A DNA stretch of 5,355 bases from Lachnospiraceae bacterium. Its GTDB lineage: Bacteria > Bacillota_A > Clostridia > Lachnospirales > Lachnospiraceae. How positions within the stretch are numbered: position 1 is the first letter of the stretch; each line of letters starts with the position of its first letter. This document shows positions 1 to 5,355 of this stretch, one piece after another. The notes under the pieces were generated by a model. It did no database searches. It had not been told where the DNA came from and saw nothing but the letters and a program-made list of their open reading frames with translations. The DNA lies in the NCBI GenBank assembly GCA_017958935.1, contig JAGDBR010000303.1, forward strand, positions 1-5,355, read 5' to 3'. The position numbers and the translations under genes were made by a program.

Positions 1-476
1 AGCTCGAAAAAGCCGAGGAATACGCAACAGCGTCCTGGGACAGCGTGCTCGGCATCAACCTGCGAGGCCTCTTCATCACGACGCGGGAAGCCGGCAGGAT
101 CATGAAGGAACAGCATTACGGCAGGATCCTCTCGATCTCGTCGGTCAAATCGATCATCGGGACGGATCAGGATTATGCCGCCTACTGCGCGAGCAAGGGC
201 GGCGTGAACATGTACATTAAGCAGATCGCCTGCGAGTGGGGCAAATACGGGATCACGGTCAATGCGATCGCCCCGACCTTCACGCGGACGCCGATCAACG
301 CGTTCCAGCTCGACGACCCGGTATTCTACGGAAAACTGGTCGACAGGATCCCGCTCGGACGGATCTGCTCGGCGAAGGACATCGGCTGCGCGGCCGTTTT
401 CCTGTGCAGCGACGCCGCGGAATTCATTTCGGGACAGGTGCTGGCCGTCGACGGCGGCCTGACGGCGAAACAGTAA
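1..476 (+). CDS. Classical SDR-family oxidoreductase, 3' part (5' end outside window)
   Basis: This is the C-terminal part of an NAD(P)-dependent short-chain dehydrogenase/reductase, a cytosolic enzyme that oxidises an alcohol or reduces a ketone, often on a sugar or sugar acid. The frame is open from base 3, and the GTG at 45 lies inside the conserved text, so it is not the real start. Visible in order: WDSVLGINLRGLF with the structural Asn at 57-59; the ISS strand with a candidate catalytic Ser at 141-143; the active-site YCASK, Tyr at 183-185 and Lys at 195-197; the ITVNAIAPTFTRTP loop; and the family's C-terminal end, ISGQVLAVDGG. The N-terminal cofactor-binding glycine motif (TGxxxGxG) lies upstream, so NAD versus NADP preference cannot be judged. 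The wording resembles gluconate 5-dehydrogenase and KduD-like enzymes, but SDR substrates cannot be assigned from this alone. The stop is 15 bases before the next gene, suggesting cotranscription. Family assignment is firm; substrate is unknown. Confidence 0.93.
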   Translation, partial: LEKAEEYATASWDSVLGINLRGLFITTREAGRIMKEQHYGRILSISSVKSIIGTDQDYAAYCASKGGVNMYIKQIACEWGKYGITVNAIAPTFTRTPINAFQLDDPVFYGKLVDRIPLGRICSAKDIGCAAVFLCSDAAEFISGQVLAVDGGLTAKQ

Positions 477-491
477 ACGAAAGGACGGACA

Positions 492-2198
492 ATGAGGGGC
501 TTTCAGGTCATCGGCATCGAGATGCATTCCCGGAGCATGTGGTATCACGCCCAGGTGAAAAAAGCGCTGGACTTCATGGCGGAGAACGGCTTCAACACGC
601 TGATCTTCCACCAGAGCGACATCGTGAATAAGCTCGCGTTTCCGTCGCAGTATCTGTCGAGCCGGATCCTCTGGGAGAAGTTCACGACCTTCCGGGCGTT
701 CGACATCGAGAACTATTCGGATTATCTGAACAATGTGATCTTCGAAGCCGGCAAACGCGGGATCTCTGTTTATCTGAACCTGAAGGAGATCTTCTACCCG
801 GACGAGATCATCGAACTGCATCCGGAGCTGATCGGACCGGACGGCATCGTCTGCCCGACCGACCCGTTCTGGCCGGTCTTCATCCGTCACGCCATGACGG
901 AGCTGCTGGAGAACGTCCCGGACATCGCGGGCGTCATCCTGAGCGCCGGCACGCACGAATCGCGGACGTCGATCACGCACAAGCTTGCCTGTACCTGCGA
1001 ACGCTGCAGGAACACGGACGCCGAGGCCTGGTACAGGTCGGTGTTCGAAGCGGTCCGCGGGCCGCTGTACGAAAAGCACAAGAAACTCGTCATCCGGGAC
1101 TTTTCGTTCCGGGCCGAGAACCAGGACGTACTGCTGCGGGCCGCGAAGTCCCTCGGCGACGACGTCGTCATTTCCCTGAAGAACACGCCGCACGATTTTT
1201 ACCCGCCGTTCCCCGACAACCCGAAGCTCGGGACGACCGGGCGGGAAGAGTGGGCGGAGTTCGACTCCTGGGGGCAGTTCTTCGGGAGCGGCATCTTTCC
1301 GGCAAGCGTCGCCGAGGATTACGCGAAGCGCCTGCGCCATTGCAAAGAAAAGGGCGTTTCGGGCGTCTTCTTCCGCGTCGACTGGGAAGGCATGTTCGAG
1401 AACAGCACGTTCTCGAGCGCGAACAAACTGAATCTGTACGCGGCGGGACTGCTCGCGAACGACGCGGACGCGGATTTGGATACTGCCTACCGGAAGTGGG
1501 CGAAAGAGGGCTGGATCGAAACGCTGAAGACCGATTCGGAGAACCCGGAAGCGCATCCTTACAAGGATCCGGAGGCGGCATGGCCTGTCATGAAGGAATT
1601 CATGCAGCGCTCGTGGAAGATCCTCGAAAAGACCGTCTACGTCCGCGGCCACTGTTTCTGCGAAGACAACATGTTCCCGGATTCCCTCGACAAGGCGTAC
1701 AAAATGATGGTCTACATCCACGGCCGCGATGACTGGGAGCCGGGAGCTTCGGAAAAGGTCCGCGCGACGCCGGAGAACCTCCGTGCGATCTATGCGGAGA
1801 AAGCGCAGGCCGTCGCGGAGCTTGCGGAACTGCAGCGCATCGCCGACGGGGACGTCCCGGGCTTCGACGACATTACGAAGGCGGATCTTCAGGAACTGCT
1901 GAAGCTTTACCGGCTGTACGCGGGCATCGCGGAAAGGTCGGCGCACGCGGTCTTCGAGACGCGGCGCTATGCGGACACGAAGGCTCCGGACGCGAAAGCG
2001 CAGGGGCTGCAGGCCGCGGCAGCGCTCCGGGATTACGCCCGGACCGTCCGCCAGGTCCTGTCGGACCGCACCGTGTTCTATCCGCACATCGTGTTCTGGC
2101 TCGTGAACGACCGGCGGATGGATGCGCTTGCCGACGACTGCGAACAGTATCTGAACGATCGGAAAGAATTTACGGAAGGGAACTACCGGAAAGGCTGA
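492..2198 (+). CDS. Uncharacterised TIM-barrel protein, putative glycoside hydrolase-like
   Basis: I do not recognise a named family with certainty. The 568-residue product has no signal peptide or membrane segment, so it is probably cytosolic. The ATG at 492 follows an AAAGGA site (480-485) by 6 bases. Residues 1 to about 320 read like an alternating beta/alpha barrel: an opening strand (GFQVIGIEMHS), a helix, then NGFNTLIFH, RGISVYLNL, IAGVILSAG, KLVIRDFSF, DVVISLKN and VSGVFFRVDWEG in series. This resembles glycoside hydrolases such as GH20 and GH67. A CxCxxC cluster (C167, C169, C172) after an acidic loop (E156) recalls a motif in some alpha-glucuronidase-like barrels. Acidic candidates for catalysis or sugar binding are E156, E256, D258 and E299; I cannot choose among them. 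Residues from about 330 to 568 are predominantly helical and Ala/Glu/Arg-rich, as in the C-terminal domains of such enzymes. The adjacent SDR supports a carbohydrate-catabolic role. The gene is real; the function is inferred by fold impression only. Confidence 0.85.
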   Translation: MRGFQVIGIEMHSRSMWYHAQVKKALDFMAENGFNTLIFHQSDIVNKLAFPSQYLSSRILWEKFTTFRAFDIENYSDYLNNVIFEAGKRGISVYLNLKEIFYPDEIIELHPELIGPDGIVCPTDPFWPVFIRHAMTELLENVPDIAGVILSAGTHESRTSITHKLACTCERCRNTDAEAWYRSVFEAVRGPLYEKHKKLVIRDFSFRAENQDVLLRAAKSLGDDVVISLKNTPHDFYPPFPDNPKLGTTGREEWAEFDSWGQFFGSGIFPASVAEDYAKRLRHCKEKGVSGVFFRVDWEGMFENSTFSSANKLNLYAAGLLANDADADLDTAYRKWAKEGWIETLKTDSENPEAHPYKDPEAAWPVMKEFMQRSWKILEKTVYVRGHCFCEDNMFPDSLDKAYKMMVYIHGRDDWEPGASEKVRATPENLRAIYAEKAQAVAELAELQRIADGDVPGFDDITKADLQELLKLYRLYAGIAERSAHAVFETRRYADTKAPDAKAQGLQAAAALRDYARTVRQVLSDRTVFYPHIVFWLVNDRRMDALADDCEQYLNDRKEFTEGNYRKG

Positions 2199-2235
2199 GT
2201 TTCCCTGCCGGCTTGACATAAAACCATTTTTCATT

Positions 2236-2243
2236 GAAAGGTG
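2236..2243 (+). promoter_or_regulatory. Ribosome binding site fixing the lipoprotein start
   Basis: GAAAGGTG sits 9 bases before the ATG at 2253. A longer reading from the in-frame GTG at 2241 is possible, but that GTG lies within this Shine-Dalgarno sequence and would add Met-Phe-Asp-Ser ahead of the Lys/Arg-rich signal-peptide start. The ATG at 2253 gives a normal lipoprotein signal peptide (MKRTKRG), so it is preferred. Confidence 0.75.
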
Positions 2244-2252
2244 TTTGATTCC

Positions 2253-4163
2253 ATGAAAAGAACGAAACGCGGGGCAGCCCTTCTTGCCCTGATCCTGTCC
2301 CTGTCCCTGCTGCTGTCGGGCTGCTACCTGATCCCGGCGATCGAGGACATCTTCCATATCCAGGTGACCGAGGCGCCGTCGGAAACGCCGCGCCCGACCG
2401 AAACGGTGCGGCCGACGGAAGGACCGCGTCCGACGCAGGAACCTGTCACATTGGAACCGGTCACATTGGAACCGGTCACGTCGGAACCGGCGACCGAAGA
2501 GGAGCCGTACATCTTCGACGAGAAGACCGAGCAGGCGTTCAAAGCCTTTACCGACGGCATTTTCGCTTCGATCCTGCAGGACGCCGGTACGCTTTCCGTG
2601 CATTTCTACTGCGCGGAGCCGGAGCGCTTCGGCATCGACATGTCCGAAGTCACCTGGCCGTCGATGGACTGGAGCGACGAAGCCGAGGACGAATACCGCG
2701 ATCAGCTGGACGGCTGGATGAAGGAACTGGATACCTTCAAGCGGAGCAGCCTGTCGGAAGAGGGCCGTTTCATGTACGACACGCTGAAGGCTTATCTGAC
2801 GCTGGAATACGACAGCTTCGGATACACCTTCTACTATGAGCCGCTGTCCTCGTCGGGCGTGCAGGCCTACCTGCCGATCGAGCTTGCGCAGTACACGCTG
2901 AACGACAAGGCCGACGTCGAGGAATACCTGACGCTCATCGAGACGATGCCGGACTACTTCGACGGGATCATCGCCTATGAGCAGGCGAAGTCGGCAGCGG
3001 GCTATTTCATGGAGGACCGGCAGCTCGACGAAGTCCTCGACCAGTGCAAAGACCTGGTCGGCGAACTGGAGCTGGACGACTGCTTCATGGTCACGCTGTT
3101 CGAACAGCGCCTGGACCGGCTGGACCTGACCGATGCCGAAAAGCAGGCCTACATGGAGCGGAACGCGGAAGTGCTGGAGAAGGGCATGGGCAAGGCTTAT
3201 CAGTCCCTGATCGACGCGCTCGAGCCGCTGCGTTCGACCGGAAAATACAAGGGCAATCTCAGCAGCCTGCCGAAGGGCAAGGAATACTATGAATACCTGG
3301 TCGCCTCGTCGACGGGAACGACCCGTACGGTGTCCGAACTGATCAGCCTCGTCGAGAAGAAGATCCGGGAAGGCATGACGAAGATCCGGGACCTGGCGGC
3401 GTCGTCTCCGCAGATCTACAGATACGAAGACGGCGACATCTATCCGACGACCGATCCGACGCTCTGCCTGCGGATGCTCGAAGAGAAGACAAAGGACATC
3501 TTCCCGACGGTCGAAGGCATCGACTATGCGGTCGATTACGTGGACGACTCGCTGCGCGACTACCTGTCGCCCGCGATGTACATGCTGAAGCCTTACGGCA
3601 GCACGGTCCGCGACAGCATCCTGATCAACTGCGACAAGGGCGACGAGCCGGACGACATCTTCATCACGCTCGCGCACGAGGGCTATCCGGGCCATATGCT
3701 GCAGACAAACTACCTGATCAGCCATTCCGAATACCCGCTCCGCTACCTGCTGCAGACGAACGGCTACACCGAAGGCTACGCGACCTACGTCGAACTGTAC
3801 AGCTACTCGTTCCTGCAGGTGCCGACGGCCGTGCAGGAGTATTACTCCGTGCTCGCGGAGGTCACGCTGTACCTCTACGCGCGCGCCGACCTCGGCATCG
3901 AATACCAGGGATGGGACGCGAAGAAGACCGGCAATTACATGGCGAATTACTTCGAGGATCCGGACGCGATCGGCGACTGGATGTACGGCCATATCTGCGG
4001 CGATCCGGGCGGATACCTGGACTACGCGATCGGCATGATCGAGATCCGCGATCTCTACAATGCCGCGAAGAAGCAGGGCATGGACGACATGCAGTTCCAC
4101 ACGCGTCTTCTGGACCTTGCGGGCGCGCCGTTCGAACTGATCGGAAAGCACCTGTTCGATTGA
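2253..4163 (+). CDS. DUF885 family metallopeptidase-like lipoprotein
   Basis: The 636-residue product is a predicted membrane-anchored extracytoplasmic protein of the DUF885 family (PF05960), thought to be zinc metallopeptidases. Residues 1-24 form a lipoprotein signal peptide: basic MKRTKR, a leucine-rich core and lipobox LSGC with the acylated Cys at 24. Residues 39-85 are a Pro/Thr/Glu-rich stalk made of short repeats. The DUF885 domain follows from about residue 88 to the end. Its marks are YYEPL at 194-198, the metal-site motif HEGYPGH at 475-481 (H475, E476, H481), EGYATYVE from 507 where E507 is a likely third zinc ligand, and the C-terminal GGYLDYAIG and [11 protein letters not shown] segments. 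All expected motifs are intact and the frame is unbroken, so an active enzyme is likely; the substrate is unknown, with peptides the best guess. A 54-base gap separates it from the upstream gene, without a complete promoter that I can see, so readthrough from upstream is possible. Confidence 0.92.
   Translation: MKRTKRGAALLALILSLSLLLSGCYLIPAIEDIFHIQVTEAPSETPRPTETVRPTEGPRPTQEPVTLEPVTLEPVTSEPATEEEPYIFDEKTEQAFKAFTDGIFASILQDAGTLSVHFYCAEPERFGIDMSEVTWPSMDWSDEAEDEYRDQLDGWMKELDTFKRSSLSEEGRFMYDTLKAYLTLEYDSFGYTFYYEPLSSSGVQAYLPIELAQYTLNDKADVEEYLTLIETMPDYFDGIIAYEQAKSAAGYFMEDRQLDEVLDQCKDLVGELELDDCFMVTLFEQRLDRLDLTDAEKQAYMERNAEVLEKGMGKAYQSLIDALEPLRSTGKYKGNLSSLPKGKEYYEYLVASSTGTTRTVSELISLVEKKIREGMTKIRDLAASSPQIYRYEDGDIYPTTDPTLCLRMLEEKTKDIFPTVEGIDYAVDYVDDSLRDYLSPAMYMLKPYGSTVRDSILINCDKGDEPDDIFITLAHEGYPGHMLQTNYLISHSEYPLRYLLQTNGYTEGYATYVELYSYSFLQVPTAVQEYYSVLAEVTLYLYARADLGIEYQGWDAKKTGNYMANYFEDPDAIGDWMYGHICGDPGGYLDYAIGMIEIRDLYNAAKKQGMDDMQFHTRLLDLAGAPFELIGKHLFD
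2388..2441 (+). repeat. Three diverged 18-bp tandem units in the lipoprotein stalk
   Basis: Three in-frame 18-base units encode [12 protein letters not shown] and PRPTQE (residues 46-63), with the RPT core repeating every six residues. The DNA has diverged at third positions, so this array looks older than the 15-bp array that it joins. The likely role is an extended, flexible spacer that lifts the enzyme domain off the membrane through the cell wall. Confidence 0.7.
2439..2498 (+). repeat. Four 15-bp tandem units in the lipoprotein stalk
   Basis: Four consecutive 15-base units starting at 2439, 2454, 2469 and 2484 encode [15 protein letters not shown] and EPATE (residues 63-82). The first two differ at one base (GAACCTGTCACATTG and GAACCGGTCACATTG) and share the TTG and ACA codons, which are uncommon in this GC-rich gene. 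That points to a recent DNA-level duplication rather than selection on protein alone. Units are in frame, so copy-number change would alter only stalk length. Confidence 0.85.
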
Positions 4164-4172
4164 TGCGGAAGG

Positions 4173-4223
4173 CTCCTGCACAGCGTTCGCGGGCCGCTTT
4201 CGAAGCGGCCCGGACCGCAGGAG
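4173..4223 (+). terminator. Nested inverted repeat after the lipoprotein gene, probable terminator
   Basis: An inner 10-base-pair perfect stem spans 4190-4212 (CGGGCCGCTT pairing with AAGCGGCCCG around a TCG loop). It sits inside an outer 7-base-pair perfect stem, CTCCTGC at 4173-4179 with GCAGGAG at 4217-4223. The unpaired connectors are 10 bases on the left and 4 on the right. It begins 9 bases after the lipoprotein stop and ends 4 bases before the secA -35 box. No proper U-tract follows (only a short TTT), so it is not a textbook intrinsic terminator. It may act as a weak terminator, an mRNA 3'-end protector or an insulator. Confidence 0.55.
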
Positions 4224-4227
4224 ATGT

Positions 4228-4257
4228 TTGACGAAACACAGGGTTCCGTGCTACAAT
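4228..4257 (+). promoter_or_regulatory. Sigma-A type promoter for secA
   Basis: TTGACG (4228-4233) and TACAAT (4252-4257) each match the housekeeping consensus at five of six positions and are 18 bases apart. Transcription would start near 4264, giving a leader of only about 20 bases before the secA ATG at 4285. The position directly after the hairpin and before secA supports secA being expressed independently of the lipoprotein gene. Confidence 0.8.
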
Positions 4258-4284
4258 ATATCTACCTATGCACGGGAGGTCAAA

Positions 4285-5355
4285 ATGAGTCTTTTTACGT
4301 CTATTTTCGGCACCCACAGCGAGCGCGAGATCAAGCGCCTGCGCCCCACACTCGATAAGATCATCGCTCTTCGTCCGGCCATGATGGCATTGTCGGACGA
4401 AGAACTGCGTGCAAAGACGGAAGAATACAAGAAGCGTTACCAGGCCGGCGAGACGCTCGACGAGCTGCTGCCGGAAGCCTATGCGACGATGCGGGAAGCG
4501 ACCCGCCGCTGCATCAACCAGGAACACTTCGAAGTGCAGCTTCTGGGCGGCATCGTCCTGCACCAGGGCCGCATCGCCGAGATGAAGACCGGTGAAGGCA
4601 AGACGCAGACCGCGCTGCTGCCGGCATATCTGAACGCACTGACCGGAAAAGGCGTGCACATCGTCACGGTCAACGATTACCTGGCCAACCGTGACGCGGA
4701 GTGGATGGGACAGATGCACCGCTTCCTGGGCCTGACCGTCGGCTGCGTCCTGAACGGCATGGAGCAGCAGGAGCGCCGGAAGGCCTACGAGTGCGACGTC
4801 ACCTACGTCACGAACAACGAACTCGGCTTCGACTACCTGCGCGACAACATGGTCATCTACGAGCGCCAGCTCGTGCTGCGCGGCCTGCATTACGCGATCA
4901 TCGACGAAGTGGACTCGATCCTCATCGACGAAGCGCGGACGCCGCTGATCATTTCCGGCCAGAGCGGGAAGTCGACCCAGCTCTACGAGATCTGCGACCG
5001 GCTCGCGAAGCGCATGATCCGCGGCGAGAACATCGTCGAGGCGTCGAAGATGGACGTCATCATGGGCGAGACGCAGAAGGAGTCCGGCGACTTCCAGATC
5101 AATGAAAAAGACAAGAACGTCGTGCTGACCGCACAGGGCGTTTCGAAGGTGGAGGAGTTCTTCCACATCGAGAACTACGCGGATCCGGAGAACCTGGAGA
5201 TCCAGCATAACATGCAGCTTGCGCTGCGTGCCAACTACATCATGCACCGCGACATCGACTACGTCGTGAAGGACAATGAAGTCCTGATCGTCGACGAGTT
5301 CACCGGCCGCATCATGCCGGGCCGCCGCTATTCGGACGGCCTTCACCAGGCGATC
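4285..5355 (+). CDS. secA: Preprotein translocase ATPase SecA, N-terminal part (3' end outside window)
   Basis: SecA is the cytosolic ATPase motor that binds SecYEG and drives unfolded preproteins across the membrane. The first 357 residues are present and the frame is open at the window edge; complete SecA proteins are usually 800-900 residues. The ATG at 4285 follows GGGAGGT (4274-4280) closely. Visible in the first nucleotide-binding domain: [16 protein letters not shown] with Walker A Lys106, [14 protein letters not shown] around D131, [14 protein letters not shown] at 176-189, and Walker B DEVD at 207-210 followed by [11 protein letters not shown]. The preprotein cross-linking domain starts near 226. 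[21 protein letters not shown] (from D337) closes the visible part and is strongly SecA-specific. Residues about 248-265 look like an insertion compared with Bacillus subtilis SecA as I remember it, which is common in Clostridia. This is the general SecA1 rather than an accessory SecA2 as far as visible, but the C-terminal zinc-binding tail is out of view. Confidence 0.98.
   Translation, partial: MSLFTSIFGTHSEREIKRLRPTLDKIIALRPAMMALSDEELRAKTEEYKKRYQAGETLDELLPEAYATMREATRRCINQEHFEVQLLGGIVLHQGRIAEMKTGEGKTQTALLPAYLNALTGKGVHIVTVNDYLANRDAEWMGQMHRFLGLTVGCVLNGMEQQERRKAYECDVTYVTNNELGFDYLRDNMVIYERQLVLRGLHYAIIDEVDSILIDEARTPLIISGQSGKSTQLYEICDRLAKRMIRGENIVEASKMDVIMGETQKESGDFQINEKDKNVVLTAQGVSKVEEFFHIENYADPENLEIQHNMQLALRANYIMHRDIDYVVKDNEVLIVDEFTGRIMPGRRYSDGLHQAI

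Noticed and set aside
236..631. Overlapping + strand open frames inside the SDR and the TIM-barrel gene
   Set aside because: They are alternate-frame shadows of conserved coding sequence with arginine-rich, domain-free translations and no ribosome binding site.
2188..2204. Short inverted repeat GGAAA/TTTCC across the stop codon of the TIM-barrel gene, as a terminator
   Set aside because: Only five base pairs, AT-rich at the loop side, and the nearest T-run starts over 20 bases later; too weak to call.
2213..2218. A perfect -35-like TTGACA between the TIM-barrel gene and the lipoprotein gene
   Set aside because: No acceptable -10 box lies 15-19 bases downstream; the region there is GAAAGG and belongs to the ribosome binding site. 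The only TxTxAT-like match (TTTGAT at 2244) is 25 bases away, too far.
2241..2252. GTG at 2241 as an earlier start of the lipoprotein
   Set aside because: It overlaps the Shine-Dalgarno sequence and puts an acidic residue before the basic signal-peptide start; the ATG at 2253 has correct spacing.
3862..5346. A 494-codon open frame on the minus strand, opposite the lipoprotein end and secA
   Set aside because: It runs antisense across two well-conserved genes and the promoter between them. Its translation is a low-complexity Arg/Asp/Val/Ala-rich text with no recognisable domain, as expected from GC-rich codon bias in the opposite frame.

Overview
The window comes from a GC-rich bacterium, most likely an uncultured or poorly described member of the Clostridia (Bacillota). 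The evidence is the SecA at the right end, whose wording and probable extra segment in the preprotein cross-linking domain resemble clostridial SecA as I remember it. Purine-rich Shine-Dalgarno sites, a lipobox lipoprotein and a near-consensus sigma-A promoter fit this. G- and C-ending codons dominate all four genes, so none looks newly acquired by composition. Everything supportable is on the + strand and no reading frame is broken.

Layout. (1) Positions 1-476 hold the 3' part of a classical short-chain dehydrogenase/reductase (SDR) of the sugar- or sugar-acid-oxidoreductase kind. (2) After 15 bases, 492-2198 encodes a 568-residue protein that I read as an uncharacterised TIM-barrel, glycoside-hydrolase-like enzyme with a helical C-terminal half. 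Tight spacing suggests that it and the SDR share an operon for breakdown of a sugar or glycan derivative. (3) After a 54-base gap, 2253-4163 encodes a surface lipoprotein with a DUF885 (PF05960) metallopeptidase-like domain on a Pro/Thr/Glu-rich stalk built from two adjacent tandem repeats. (4) The 121-base gap at 4164-4284 carries a nested inverted repeat (probable terminator or insulating hairpin) and then a strong promoter. (5) From 4285 to the window end lies the N-terminal 357 residues of secA, the preprotein translocase ATPase.

Functional picture. The first two genes look like a small catabolic unit. The lipoprotein needs the Sec pathway and may process peptides outside the membrane, but its proximity to secA is probably coincidental because the hairpin and promoter separate them. 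There is no CRISPR array, RNA gene, mobile element or phage signature. I did not find a convincing new multi-gene system; the least explained item is the protein at 492-2198.
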